DNA from: Deltaproteobacteria bacterium
Lineage (GTDB): Bacteria; Desulfobacterota; Desulfuromonadia; Geobacterales; Pseudopelobacteraceae
Direction of reading: 5' to 3'
DNA: 64,000 nt
NCBI GenBank assembly: GCA_021781535.1
Contig: JAJXWO010000014.1
Coordinates: 17,721 to 81,720 of the forward strand
Program-made: the position numbers and the translations under genes
In this document: positions 16,133 to 26,160 of the stretch, in pieces
How positions within the stretch are numbered: position 1 is the first letter of the stretch
Layout of the letters: the number at the start of each line of letters is the position of its first letter
Notes under the pieces: model-generated
Databases searched by the model: none
The model's input: the letters and a program-made list of their open reading frames with translations, nothing else
Told to the model about the DNA's origin: nothing

Positions 16133-17150
16133 CCGCCTCTCGCAGAAACTGGGCAGCATCCTCGGGCGACGTCGGGTTGATGTAAAAACCGGTACCCCAC
16201 TCGAAGCCGGCTACCTGCGTCAGACGCGGCACAAGTTCAATGTGCCAGTGGTAGTCATACTCCAGCGAATTCCAATGATCAGGTTTGCCGGGTCGGCTAT
16301 GCATGGGTGGGGCGGTGTACAAAATAAAATTATAGGGCGCATCGCGCAGTACCGTCTTGACACGCAGCAGCATATCCTTCATCGCCACCGCAAGTTCCGC
16401 CAGTTGGGCATCGTTCATCAGGGCAAAGTCATGGCTGTGCCGTTTGGGAAAGAGCCGCAGCTCGAATGGTGAACTGGAGGCATAGGGTGCCATCGTCACG
16501 AAGTTGGAAAACTCCTTTACCACGCGCACCCCTTCACTCAACTCGAACGCGATCAGGTCGCAAAAAATACAGCGTTCCTTGTCGCTGAAGTATGTACGCG
16601 ACACTTTCAGCTGGGTACTTGCCACCGGGGGCATCAGCGGCACGGCAATAAGCTGGCTGTGGGAATGAGCAAGGGACGCGCCGGCACGGGCGCCGTGGTT
16701 TTTGAACAGCACCATATAGCGAAAACGAAAATCCTTGCGCAGATCAAGATAGCGATGACGATACGCCGTCAGGACGTCGGTTACCTCGTTAACCGTCAGG
16801 TCAGCAAGCGTCCGGTTATGATCGGGAGTTTCAATGATCACCTCGTGCGCGCCGATGCCGTTCATGACATCGTACATACCGTAGCCGCGGTTGTTCAGAT
16901 CACCTTCCACCCGGAGTGCGGGGTATTTGTTGGGAATCACCCGGACCCGCCAGTTAGCGGCGTTCGGCGTTCCGCCCGGACGAATGGCAAAGATTTCCGG
17001 CGGTGTTTTATCCTCGTTGCCATAGCAGAACGGGCAGGAGGTCATGCCGTTCGACTCCGGCTCCACCTGAAAATCGCGCGGACGGCGGCCACGCTCGGTG
17101 GCAATAATTACCCAATGCAGCTTTATCGGATCCCAGCGCAGTTCTGACAT
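16125..17150 (-). CDS. galT: galactose-1-phosphate uridylyltransferase
   Basis: A 341-residue HIT-superfamily protein. Two CxxC zinc pairs are visible (CPFCYG near residue 39, CIFCDL near residue 195), as is the nucleotidyl-transfer motif in the form HSHSQ (usually HPHxQ), with the second His as catalytic residue. It ends with HWHIELVPRLTQVAGFEWGTG. It transfers UMP between UDP-glucose and galactose 1-phosphate. It lies 75 bases after a GH57 gene, so here it may serve polysaccharide or glycogen metabolism instead of galactose catabolism. Confidence 0.92.
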   Translation of the reverse strand: MSELRWDPIKLHWVIIATERGRRPRDFQVEPESNGMTSCPFCYGNEDKTPPEIFAIRPGGTPNAANWRVRVIPNKYPALRVEGDLNNRGYGMYDVMNGIGAHEVIIETPDHNRTLADLTVNEVTDVLTAYRHRYLDLRKDFRFRYMVLFKNHGARAGASLAHSHSQLIAVPLMPPVASTQLKVSRTYFSDKERCIFCDLIAFELSEGVRVVKEFSNFVTMAPYASSSPFELRLFPKRHSHDFALMNDAQLAELAVAMKDMLLRVKTVLRDAPYNFILYTAPPMHSRPGKPDHWNSLEYDYHWHIELVPRLTQVAGFEWGTGFYINPTSPEDAAQFLREADV

Positions 17151-17225
17151 GCTCTCTCCTACAAAAGAACTACCTGATTTTTGATTCTCTTACGTTAGAC
17201 ATGCAACTACTCTTTGAACCGGCCG

Positions 17226-19415
17226 TTATATCAGCCAGTTATCCAGTTCGATATCCGCTCCCGCATAATACAGCATCAGCGGCGCGTCGCTTGGCCAGCG
17301 TCCGGCCTCCTCGTTATCACGCACGAGCGCCACTGATACGAACAGCTTGCTTCCCGCAGCCAGATTGATACCGCTCAGCGGGACACTGATCTCACAGGTT
17401 TTGGCGATTTTCCAGTGACAGTAGCTGTTGGTGGGAGTCCAGGCGCCGTTTTCCTTGACCAGCAGCAGCCCTTCATCATTTCTCATCTGCAGCGGCAGCC
17501 GATATTCACGGTCAGAGATCAGGTGCAGATAGAGGACATCGTCCTCGTGCAGCAGACGGGAGAGCTCCAGAACGCCGTCAATCCTGATAAAGAATGATTT
17601 CCTGTTGTAGCCATAATAGAGGCTCTGCAGCATCCGGTCGGACGAGTGCATCGCAGAACCCTGGCGGGTCAGGTCATACAGCCCGGCAGCCAGCCATTCA
17701 AAGTAATCGCTGATCCTGCCGTTGATCTCGGGATCGATAAATGCGGCCGGCTCCCGGATCAATCCGGCCGGGTTCTTTTTCTTGATCGGCTCCAGCAGCT
17801 GGCGGGGAGCATCCTGTCCCAAAAGCCGGTAGATATTCATCAGGTGTCGGCGGAAAAGCCGGTCGAAGTGGTCGCTGTGCGGTGAAAAATGGTCATCCCC
17901 GTACCACCAGAACCAGTCACTCCCTTCGGCGGCATACAGGGAACGGCAGATCATCTCGGCCGTACTATCCACGGAAGGCTCACCGCTCTCCAGGGCGGCG
18001 GCGACCAGCTGATTGCCGGAGACGGCAGCTTCACGGGCCTGTGCAATGAGGTCCCACGCCATATTTTCTTCCGGGTGTCCGATCCAGATCCCGTAGTTGC
18101 CGTTAATCCACGATCCGGGAAAAATCGTCTGCAGGCGGCCGTCGAAGCCGGTTTTTGCCATTACCTCGCTGCAGGTCGTCAGATGGAGCGCCACTGACCC
18201 GGCAATCCCCCGGTACATGCCCTGGAGGAAATCATAGGCGTTAGCGGGATAATACTCCCAGGCATTTTCCCCGTCCAGAATGATCGGGACGACACGGCCG
18301 TCTCCTCCCAGGCGGGACTTGATGGCGCCCAGACGCCCGCAGAGATCGGCAACGGCACGCCCCGCCTCCCACTGCGAGTAGGTAAAGCCGATCAGGTCGG
18401 AGAGCTGGTGATCGCGAAAGAATATGCCGATGTCTCCCTGGCTGCTGCGGTAGCGCCAGGGTCGATACAGCCGTTCCTTACCGGCGCCGAGCCCGCCATC
18501 GAGACTTTTTTCCAGGATTTCTTCATCGGTGGCAATCCAGCTGATGCCGCTTTCGGTTATGAGCGCCAGCGTTTCGTTACTGACAGAGCCCTCCGAAGGC
18601 CACATGCCGGTCGGGGTGAAACCGAATATTTCCTGAAAATAGCTGATCCCCCGGCGGATCTGGGCGCGGGCATCCTCGGGATGGCGAAAAGCGGCGGTCG
18701 GCAGCGGTGTCCGCGGCATGGCGGTCTGGGCAGCGCGGATATCGCATAACAGCGGCAGTATCGGATGAAAGTACGGGGAGACCGACAGTTCAATCCGCCC
18801 TTCCTCATGAAGGCGTCGATAGAGCGGAATTATCGCCTGCAATACTTCCCGCTGGGTGGCAAAAAGCAGCTCCTTGTCGGCTGCGGTAAAGTTTTCTCCC
18901 TTGGCAATCAGAGCGGCAAAAGCCGGATAGCGGCGGCGCGCCGCCTCACCGGTCCAGGCGAGGAAAAACCAGACCTGCAGATCCAGCAGATCCTGGTCGC
19001 TGAAATGCCTGATCCGCTCGCGGGCACTCCCTTCCTTCCCTTCACCGGCCATATAGAGCAGCTCCAGGTAACGCCGGGAAGGTTCGATCATATGTTGACG
19101 GTTGGCCGAAAAAAAGTTTTCCAGCAGGAAAATCCTGTCATCCTGGCTCAACCCGGACGGATCGGCTTTCCCCCTGACGAGAAACGGATCATCAGCCGTG
19201 CCGGAGGCATACTCCAGCAGCTGCTCTATCAGTGACGGCACCAGGTTGAAGACCGCCGTGGCGCCGGGCGTATCTTCGACAATAGCCGGCATGTCAAAGT
19301 AGTCCTTGATGCCGTGCAGATAGGTCCACGGAAGGGCGTATTCATTTTTTTGCGGGTCTTTGTAGTATGGCTGGTGCATGTGCCATACTATCACCACGTC
19401 AAGAGGCTTCGGCAT
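17226..19415 (-). CDS. glycoside hydrolase family 57 protein
   Basis: A 729-residue protein with GH57 motifs in order: VWHMHQPYY (residues 10-18), GMWPSEGSVSNE near residue 272 with the likely nucleophile Glu, TDEE shortly after, and IILDGENAWEYY near residue 380. There is no signal peptide, so it acts in the cytoplasm. GH57 enzymes are retaining alpha-glucan hydrolases, branching enzymes or glucanotransferases; the exact activity cannot be read from sequence. It starts six bases after the stop of the upstream nucleotidyltransferase gene, so the two are one transcript. Confidence 0.9.
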   Translation of the reverse strand: MPKPLDVVIVWHMHQPYYKDPQKNEYALPWTYLHGIKDYFDMPAIVEDTPGATAVFNLVPSLIEQLLEYASGTADDPFLVRGKADPSGLSQDDRIFLLENFFSANRQHMIEPSRRYLELLYMAGEGKEGSARERIRHFSDQDLLDLQVWFFLAWTGEAARRRYPAFAALIAKGENFTAADKELLFATQREVLQAIIPLYRRLHEEGRIELSVSPYFHPILPLLCDIRAAQTAMPRTPLPTAAFRHPEDARAQIRRGISYFQEIFGFTPTGMWPSEGSVSNETLALITESGISWIATDEEILEKSLDGGLGAGKERLYRPWRYRSSQGDIGIFFRDHQLSDLIGFTYSQWEAGRAVADLCGRLGAIKSRLGGDGRVVPIILDGENAWEYYPANAYDFLQGMYRGIAGSVALHLTTCSEVMAKTGFDGRLQTIFPGSWINGNYGIWIGHPEENMAWDLIAQAREAAVSGNQLVAAALESGEPSVDSTAEMICRSLYAAEGSDWFWWYGDDHFSPHSDHFDRLFRRHLMNIYRLLGQDAPRQLLEPIKKKNPAGLIREPAAFIDPEINGRISDYFEWLAAGLYDLTRQGSAMHSSDRMLQSLYYGYNRKSFFIRIDGVLELSRLLHEDDVLYLHLISDREYRLPLQMRNDEGLLLVKENGAWTPTNSYCHWKIAKTCEISVPLSGINLAAGSKLFVSVALVRDNEEAGRWPSDAPLMLYYAGADIELDNWLI

Positions 19416-19421
19416 ACACGG

Positions 19422-21926
19422 TTACACCATCTCCTTCTTCCACGCGACAACCTTCTTCTCGTACTCGCCGAGCAGCCTCTGGGCCGACTTCTGATCGTTG
19501 CCCTCGGCCACGATATGGGTCAGGGGCCGATACTGGTCCGGCAGGACCAGCACCCACTCCGCGCCGAAATGCACCTTGATGCCGTCGATGAACGTCGCCT
19601 CCTTTTCCAGGCTGTCCTCGCTCATCTTGCGCATGATGCCCCCCTTCATCTCCCAGGGACAGGGGATGCTGCTTTGAAGATAGGCGCTGCGGGGGATATC
19701 CAGGAGTGCCTGTGACAGCGGCATTCCGCTGGCGGCACTCAGCTCCATCAGTCTCGCTATGGCAAACATGCCGTCAAAAGCCGCCTGAAAACGGGGGAAA
19801 GCAAAACGGCCGTCCGTAGTGCCGGTCAGGACTATTTCCGAAGATGAGGCGACCTCCTGCATGGCGCGGTCCGAACTCTTGGTACGAACAACCTGGCACC
19901 CCTTCTGCCCCGCCATCTGCTCGATGGTGGAGGGTGCCTGCACCGGTACGGCAATCGCACCCTTCTGCCTGGCTTTCATCAGCAACGCCACGGTCAGTGA
20001 GAGCAGCTCGGTGCCGGTGCAGACCCGGCCGGTCTCATCAACCATAGCGACCCCCTCTGCGGAAGGATCGAGCCAGAATCCGGCCTGCGCCCCGAGCGAC
20101 GAGACAATTGCCGAAAGCTGGGCCAAGGCCTGCTCTTTTTCCTTAATCTGAATCCCGCGCCCTTCGTCCACATAGGCATTGAGTGCAACCACCGAAAAAC
20201 CGAGAATATTCAGAAGTTGCGGCAATATCTGGCTGGAAGGGGAAAAATTGAAGTCCACAACCACCGTTAAAGCCGCTTTTTTGAGCAGGTCGCGATCAAG
20301 CGCCCGCAAAAACCCTTCACGATAAAAGTCGCCGACATTATTAATATCGGTGATGACCCCCGGCTCGGTATGGTGGGCACGCCGGAAATTTTCCTTGAAG
20401 AATGTGCGTTCCACATTCTTCCCCATGTTGCTGGAAAAATCGAGGCCGTCACCATCAAGAAAAACGATCTCCAGTGAAGCGGGGTCGTCCTGTGCCTGGC
20501 GGAAATGAACTCCCCCCACCTCGCCAAAGGTCTTCAATTTGTAGCGAACGAGCGGCAGTGATGTCATCTTCATGTCGCGCACATTGACGCCGGCCGAGAG
20601 CAGTCCCCCCACAAAACAGCGCTTGAGCATGCGGGAGGAAGGATTGGAATCACGGCCGGCCAGCACAAAACTTCCCTTGGGAAGCGAGGTGCCATAGGCG
20701 CACCCCAGTTTGGCGCAAAATTCCGGCGTAAGCTCCACATTGGAGAGTCCCTTGATTATTGCCCCCTCAAAAAGCGCCTTTTTCCATTTTTCCCCCCAGA
20801 TCATATTGGAGGTAACCGTTGACCCCGCCTCTATCGTCTTCTTGGGCCAGATTTTGACATCGGCCTTGATGAGCGCATCATCGCCAACCGATGTCTCGTC
20901 GGCAACGATAACCCCCTCCTCAAGGGTCACGCCCTGGCCGATACGCACATTGGAGCAGACCACGCTGTCGGTGATCTTTGCCCCTTTCTTGACATAGGAA
21001 TTGTCCCAGATAATGCAGCGGTTAAGCCTGACCCCGGATTCAACCGTGCAGTTGCGGCCGATTACCGAATCCTTGATATGCACATCGCCCAGGATCTGGC
21101 TGTTGTCGCCGATAACGACCGTACCTTCGAGCCCGGATGCGTGTTCCAGCCTGACATCGGCGCCGATGCGCAGGTCTTTGCCGACAAAATCCTGTTTCGG
21201 CTCGTCGATCTTCAGGTTTACCTTTCCCTTGAAAATATCGTGGTACGCTTCGCGATAGGAATCGGTGTTGCCAATGTCACGCCAGTACCCCTTGGCGGTC
21301 ACCCCGAAGAGCGCCTCCTTCTTTTTCAGCATCAGCGGGAACAGATCCTGTGAAAAATCGAAATTTTCCCCATCGGGAATGTATTTCAATACCTCCGGTT
21401 CCAGCACATAAATGCCCGTATTGATGGTGTCGGAAATGACCTCTCCCCACCCCGGCTTTTCCAGAAACTGGGTAATGCGCTTTTCCTTGTCGGTGATCAC
21501 GACCCCGAACTGGAGCGGATCCTTGACCGATGTGAGGGTTATCGTCGCCTTGGCTTTATGGTCGGCATGAAAATCAATGATTTTCTTGAGATTGAAATCG
21601 GTCAGGAGATCGCCGCTGATCACCAGAAAGCGCTCGTCGAGAAACTTCTCGGCAGCCTTGACCGCCCCTGCCGTCCCCATATCGGAGATCGGCGTGACAT
21701 AGGTTATCTTGACGCCGAAATCGGAACCGTCCCGGAAGAAATTTTTGATATAGAACGGCTGATGATACAGCAGCATGACGAGTTCGGTGATATCGTGTTT
21801 TTTGAGGAGCTCCACGATATGAAGCATGATGGGGCGATTGAAGAGCGGAATCATCGGCTTGGGCATGCTGCCGGTAAGCGGCTGGATCCGGGTGCCGAAG
21901 CCGCCCGCCATAATAACTGCTTTCAT
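19422..21926 (-). CDS. NDP-sugar nucleotidyltransferase fused to a degenerate phosphomannomutase domain
   Basis: An 834-residue fusion. Residues 1-230 are a nucleotidyltransferase with AGGFGTRIQPLT...PKPM. Residues ~245-365 are a left-handed beta-helix with hexapeptide repeats (VVIGDNSQILGDVHIKDSVIG). The remaining ~450 residues follow the phosphohexomutase fold (GRDSNPSSRMLKRCFVGGLLSAG), but the catalytic TASHNP loop is replaced by GGVHFRQAQDDPAS and the DGDADR metal site by LDPSAEG. The first half probably makes GDP-mannose or another NDP-sugar; the second half looks inactive as a mutase. GH57 and galT are downstream. Confidence 0.85.
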   Translation of the reverse strand: MKAVIMAGGFGTRIQPLTGSMPKPMIPLFNRPIMLHIVELLKKHDITELVMLLYHQPFYIKNFFRDGSDFGVKITYVTPISDMGTAGAVKAAEKFLDERFLVISGDLLTDFNLKKIIDFHADHKAKATITLTSVKDPLQFGVVITDKEKRITQFLEKPGWGEVISDTINTGIYVLEPEVLKYIPDGENFDFSQDLFPLMLKKKEALFGVTAKGYWRDIGNTDSYREAYHDIFKGKVNLKIDEPKQDFVGKDLRIGADVRLEHASGLEGTVVIGDNSQILGDVHIKDSVIGRNCTVESGVRLNRCIIWDNSYVKKGAKITDSVVCSNVRIGQGVTLEEGVIVADETSVGDDALIKADVKIWPKKTIEAGSTVTSNMIWGEKWKKALFEGAIIKGLSNVELTPEFCAKLGCAYGTSLPKGSFVLAGRDSNPSSRMLKRCFVGGLLSAGVNVRDMKMTSLPLVRYKLKTFGEVGGVHFRQAQDDPASLEIVFLDGDGLDFSSNMGKNVERTFFKENFRRAHHTEPGVITDINNVGDFYREGFLRALDRDLLKKAALTVVVDFNFSPSSQILPQLLNILGFSVVALNAYVDEGRGIQIKEKEQALAQLSAIVSSLGAQAGFWLDPSAEGVAMVDETGRVCTGTELLSLTVALLMKARQKGAIAVPVQAPSTIEQMAGQKGCQVVRTKSSDRAMQEVASSSEIVLTGTTDGRFAFPRFQAAFDGMFAIARLMELSAASGMPLSQALLDIPRSAYLQSSIPCPWEMKGGIMRKMSEDSLEKEATFIDGIKVHFGAEWVLVLPDQYRPLTHIVAEGNDQKSAQRLLGEYEKKVVAWKKEMV

Positions 21927-21984
21927 GTGAACACTCCTTGGAAATAAAATTAAATATCACGTCCCCCGGTGAAAAGGGGGGAAA

Positions 21985-22365
21985 CTATAGTCCCACCTTT
22001 GCCTTCTGCATCTTTTTGGCCAGCAGCCGCGCAATTTCCTGTTTCAACTCGGTCAGGTCACCCGACTTGACCACATAGCCATCTGCCAGCCAGGCCGAAA
22101 AATCATCCTTGTAACAGGAGAACGCCGAGCAGAGAATCACCGGCATGTCGTGGCGCTCCTTGACGAGCTTCTGCAACAGGTCAATGCCGCTTTCGTTTTT
22201 CAACTTGATGTCAAGCACCGCCAGGTCAAACGCGCCTTTCTGCAGCTTTTCCGTCGCCTCGGCACTGCTGGCCGCCGTCACCACCTCGTACCCTTCATCC
22301 TTCAACTCTTCGGCATACAATAGCCGGATGTTGGCTTCATCGTCTACTACCAATAATCTGCTCAT
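21985..22365 (-). CDS. single-domain response regulator (CheY-like)
   Basis: A 126-residue receiver domain with no output domain. Conserved residues are present: the acidic pair in VVDDE, the phosphoacceptor Asp in LAVLDIKL, Ser in VILCSA, and Lys in YVVKSGD. It overlaps the upstream kinase gene by four bases (ATGA), so they are a coupled pair. Without an output domain it presumably acts by protein contact or in a phosphorelay. Confidence 0.92.
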   Translation of the reverse strand: MSRLLVVDDEANIRLLYAEELKDEGYEVVTAASSAEATEKLQKGAFDLAVLDIKLKNESGIDLLQKLVKERHDMPVILCSAFSCYKDDFSAWLADGYVVKSGDLTELKQEIARLLAKKMQKAKVGL

Positions 22366-23990
22366 GAGTGCTCCTCCTTGCGGGTTGGAAGTGTAATGGT
22401 ATACCGGATTCCATCGTGCGCGTCCGACTGTGCGACAAACAGAACCCCCTGTTTTTCAAGCATGGTCTTGCAGAGTGCGAGCCCCAGCCCGGCGCCCAGG
22501 TCACGGGTTTCCGAAAACGGCACCAGCAGGTGGTCAAGTTCGGCCTGCGAAATGTCCCGGCTGTGGTCTTCAACCATAAGGATGACACCATCGGCGCCAT
22601 TCTCGGAGTGGATCACAATCGACCGGTCAGCGCCGATACCGGCGATATCATTTTGCAGCACGGTCCGGAGGCAGTAGGACAACTGTTTGAAATCGATATA
22701 CACCGGTGACAGGTTATGGCCCGGCAGATACGTCGTGGCATAGCCAAGTGACGTCAAACTGTCGGCGGTGTCCCGCAGCACGGCCTCAACGAGCTGGTTC
22801 ACATCCCAGAAATCCCGGGTCGGATACAACGAATCGGAATAATTGAGAATTTCATCCAGTACCCCTTCCAGTTGCCTGGTTTCGGCGACAATTGATTCGA
22901 TGAAGGTTCGCTTGGGGTCGGATGCGGGGCTGTTTTTGAGCATGGACCGGGCAAAACCGCCGATAATCATCAGCGGATTCCGCACCGAATGGGCGATGCT
23001 GGAGGTTATCCGCCCGACCAGAGCCATGTTTTCCATTCTGACGATCAGCTCCTGCTGCTCTTTCAGCTTCTTCCCGGCTTCGGTAACACGGTTGAGTTCA
23101 ACCTGCAGCTTGTCATACAACGAGGCGCGTTCAATCGCAAACGCGACCGGAAAACCGAACGTTTCCAGCGAATGCATATCTTCTTCAGTGATGGTGCGAT
23201 GCGTAATGCAGTTATCGGCGATGATCATCCCGACCCGGCGATTGCGTGAAATAAGCGGCATCAGCAAAAAGGTATCAACCCCCAGCAGGCGTGCCATCTC
23301 GGGCGGGACGTCCGGATGTTCAAACGCCCTCTCGACCATGATCGGACGTTTTCCTTCCAGCGCTTTGATGAGGATATGCTCTTTATTGGCGAACGGAACC
23401 GTCAGCAGTTCCAGGACATCGTAAAATTTTTCGCGTTCGGCGGAAAGCTTGTTCAGGCGAAAATTCTGGGCCAGCGTCTGCAGATCCATATCGTTCTGGA
23501 GGATCTCATTCCAGACACGACTGGCTTCCTCCATATTTCGGGGGCCGAGGCCAAGATACCCCTTCAGCACGCCCTCTTCGCGATTGCAGAGCAGCAGAAA
23601 GGCGCGGTTCATGCCGAAGCCCTTTCCGGAGGTAATGGCGGTCAGCGCCACCGATAGCACCTCATCAAGGTCAACCGAGCTTTGCAGGACAGAACCCAGT
23701 TCGTGCAGAAAACGTATTTCAAGGGTTTTGATATCGAGAAAACTTACGAGGGACTGGATCTGGGTCTTCTGGCGGCGATATTCTTCAAGAAAGCTGGTGA
23801 GAACCGAGGCCAGCGGGTTGGCATCATCGTGCAACTGCTTCAGGTCATTGAGAAACCGTGGGCATTCACAGCATTTATCCAGATTGCGCTGCCGTTTGGA
23901 AACGAGCAGATCCTCTTCGCCCGCACCTATCTCCGGGCAATCTGCCTGCTTGATTCCATCCTTGTTCCAGCAACAACACTCCTGATCCAC
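22362..23990 (-). CDS. GAF-domain sensor histidine kinase, atypical ATP site
   Basis: A 542-residue cytoplasmic kinase with GTG start and GAGGT upstream. The first 43 residues hold seven Cys (5, 6, 7, 18, 40, 41, 43), a possible metal or Fe-S site. A helical stretch follows, then a GAF domain (about residues 105-265), a short coiled coil, and a HisKA domain with SSIAHSVRNPLMIIGGFARS. The HATPase domain has a normal G2 box (GAGLGLALCK), but the G1 box, usually DxGxG, reads EDHSRD. No membrane segments are seen. It is coupled to the response regulator downstream. Confidence 0.88.
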   Translation of the reverse strand: MDQECCCWNKDGIKQADCPEIGAGEEDLLVSKRQRNLDKCCECPRFLNDLKQLHDDANPLASVLTSFLEEYRRQKTQIQSLVSFLDIKTLEIRFLHELGSVLQSSVDLDEVLSVALTAITSGKGFGMNRAFLLLCNREEGVLKGYLGLGPRNMEEASRVWNEILQNDMDLQTLAQNFRLNKLSAEREKFYDVLELLTVPFANKEHILIKALEGKRPIMVERAFEHPDVPPEMARLLGVDTFLLMPLISRNRRVGMIIADNCITHRTITEEDMHSLETFGFPVAFAIERASLYDKLQVELNRVTEAGKKLKEQQELIVRMENMALVGRITSSIAHSVRNPLMIIGGFARSMLKNSPASDPKRTFIESIVAETRQLEGVLDEILNYSDSLYPTRDFWDVNQLVEAVLRDTADSLTSLGYATTYLPGHNLSPVYIDFKQLSYCLRTVLQNDIAGIGADRSIVIHSENGADGVILMVEDHSRDISQAELDHLLVPFSETRDLGAGLGLALCKTMLEKQGVLFVAQSDAHDGIRYTITLPTRKEEHS

Positions 23991-24125
23991 GCAGACCTCG
24001 TCAGATATGGCAGTAGCCTAGAACTCATCATCCGGTGGGCAGAACATGAATTCGATTACCGCCCGTACCCTTTTTATCAGGGTTAAGATCACATTATATC
24101 AGTCAAAAACAAGTACGCAATCGGT

Positions 24126-25607
24126 CTATTTTACATTCCAGGTTGTACCCTGGGCCGAATCAAGCAGCTGGATCCCCTGTGCCAGCAACAGATCGCGAAT
24201 CTCGTCGCCGCGTTTGAAATCCCGCGCGGCCCGGGCTGCGCTCCGTTCGGCAATCAACCGTTCGATCTCGTCCGGCGTTATATCAATGTGGCCGGCCTTG
24301 GCGGTCTTGATCCCTTCCAGCCAGGCAGCCGGAGAAGACGTGAACAGCCCGAGCACTCCCCCGGCCTCGCTGAACAGATGGCGCACATGCGCAACCAGCG
24401 ACAAGGAAAGCGGCGGCGTCTCCTTTGTTTCCGCAAGAAAGCGGTTGGTGCAGCGCACCGTTTCGAATAGAACGCCAAGCGCGTGAGCGGCGTTGAAATC
24501 ATCGTCCATCGCTTCGACAAACCGGGGAATGAACTGCTCTATTTTTTCCTGCAGCTCCAGGCCGACCGGAGACAGGTTCTCTATCACGGCGATTTCAGCC
24601 GCCGGATTCGTACCGCTCAGCACTGCGTCCAGCGCCGCCAGACAGCTGTAAATCCGTTCCAGTCCGGACTGGGCCTCGTCCAGATTCTGATCGGAGAAAT
24701 CGAGCGGTGAACGATAATGGGCCGAAAGAATGAAAAACCGCAGCGTTTCCGGGTCAAACTTTTTCAGCACCTCGCGGATGGTGAAAAAGTTGCCCAAAGA
24801 CTTGCTCATCTTTTCGGCATTGATGTTTACAAAGCCGTTATGTAGCCAGTAGCGCACGAAGCGGCAGCCATTGGCCCCCTCGGACTGGGCGATCTCGTTT
24901 TCATGATGGGGAAACACCAGGTCTTTGCCGCCGCCGTGAATATCAAACGTTTTACCCAGAAACTCCATGCTCATGGCCGAGCACTCGATATGCCAGCCGG
25001 GCCGCCCGTTACCCCACGGCGATTGCCACCACGGTTCCCCCGGTTTCGACCCCTTCCAAAGGGCAAAATCCATCGGATGGCGCTTTTTGTCTCCCACCTC
25101 GACCCTGGCCCCCGCCTGCATCTCGTCAAGAGTGCGTCCGGAAAGCTTGAGGTAATCCGGGAAGGTTTCCACCGCATAATACACGTCACCATCGGACACA
25201 TACGCGTGCCCCTTGGCAATGAGGGTCTCGATGATACTGATGATTCCGCCGATGTGGTCGGTGGCCTTCGGCTCTATCGTCGGCTTTGCCAGCCCCAGCC
25301 GCGCCATGTCCTCGTCAAAGGCCTGGATATACCGGTCCGCTATCGTACGATAGTCGGTCCCTTCCTGATTGGCGCGGTTGATGATCTTGTCATCGATATC
25401 GGTATAATTGCGCACATAGGTGACATCGTACCCGGCGTATTTCAGGTAGCGATAAATAATATCGAACACAACCCCGGCACGGGCATGTCCGATGTGGCAA
25501 TAATCATACACCGTTACCCCGCAGACATACATCCCGGCCTTGCCGGGGGTCAGCGGGACGAAAAGCTCTTTTTCACCCGAGAGGGTGTTGTAGACGCGCA
25601 GTGCCAT
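24126..25607 (-). CDS. cysS: cysteinyl-tRNA synthetase
   Basis: A 493-residue class I synthetase. Signatures: the zinc Cys in [20 protein letters not shown], which includes the HIGH motif (HIGHA), the [10 protein letters not shown] zinc segment, [11 protein letters not shown], and the KMSKS loop ([11 protein letters not shown]). The C-terminal DALR helical domain is complete. Length is slightly above the usual 460-480. It charges tRNA-Cys. Monocistronic as far as visible; downstream is a repeat-rich gap. Confidence 0.96.
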   Translation of the reverse strand: MALRVYNTLSGEKELFVPLTPGKAGMYVCGVTVYDYCHIGHARAGVVFDIIYRYLKYAGYDVTYVRNYTDIDDKIINRANQEGTDYRTIADRYIQAFDEDMARLGLAKPTIEPKATDHIGGIISIIETLIAKGHAYVSDGDVYYAVETFPDYLKLSGRTLDEMQAGARVEVGDKKRHPMDFALWKGSKPGEPWWQSPWGNGRPGWHIECSAMSMEFLGKTFDIHGGGKDLVFPHHENEIAQSEGANGCRFVRYWLHNGFVNINAEKMSKSLGNFFTIREVLKKFDPETLRFFILSAHYRSPLDFSDQNLDEAQSGLERIYSCLAALDAVLSGTNPAAEIAVIENLSPVGLELQEKIEQFIPRFVEAMDDDFNAAHALGVLFETVRCTNRFLAETKETPPLSLSLVAHVRHLFSEAGGVLGLFTSSPAAWLEGIKTAKAGHIDITPDEIERLIAERSAARAARDFKRGDEIRDLLLAQGIQLLDSAQGTTWNVK

Positions 25608-25835
25608 ACGATAGAAACTCCGTTAGTAAAATGTAAGGCATTATGCCTGTTTGCTGCGGGGATGGCAAGGAGGGAAATGGGAAGCTGTTACCGTTGCAAC
25701 GCCGTCCGGTGCCGAGAGATGGTGATCACGGCCCAGGCTGATACTAATTTTGGATTTTGAATTTTGAATTATTCATGAACCAAGCATTTTATCGCCGATA
25801 CGCGCCGCCGGAAGTATTACCCTGAAAAAGCAGTT

Positions 25836-26049
25836 AACCGCCGATGAACGCCGAATCACGCAGCCAGAAGTATTATTGGATGTTGTTTGTTCGCTTTATA
25901 GCAAACTTACAGCCAGTTAGTAGTTTCATCAGGCGCTTCTAAGCGAAAAATCAAAACCTTAGACAAAATATTGGGTTAACCCAAAAGGTTGGATTGTTTT
26001 TTTACGTAACGCTCGGTTTTATCGGCGTTAATCTGCGTGTTCGGCGGTT
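25836..26049 (+). repeat. dispersed palindromic repeat, copy A (expanded)
   Basis: Begins AACCGCCGATGAACGCCGA and ends ATCTGCGTGTTCGGCGGTT, the inverted ends of the family. The centre retains TTGGGTTAACCCAAAAGG but is about 90 bp longer than in other copies and contains the nested 15-mer AGGCGCTTCTAAGCG (25931-25945). It occupies most of the 550-base gap between cysS and wzz. Short AT-rich direct repeats (GGATTTTGAATTTTGAATT type) sit at 25749-25770 and 26118-26150. No gene was found in this gap. Confidence 0.75.
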
Positions 26050-26160
26050 CAATTGCCGTTTTTAGGATTACTGAATGTGGCTAAAGAAAAGCTTTTCCCT
26101 GAATCCGCAGTGTCATTCAAAATTCAAAATCCAGAATTCAATATTGCCGTTAAATTGCCT

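Noticed and set aside
21957..21985. C/G-run hairpin after the response regulator as a terminator
   Set aside because: A 5-pair CCCCC/GGGGG stem without an adjacent T-run; too weak to call.
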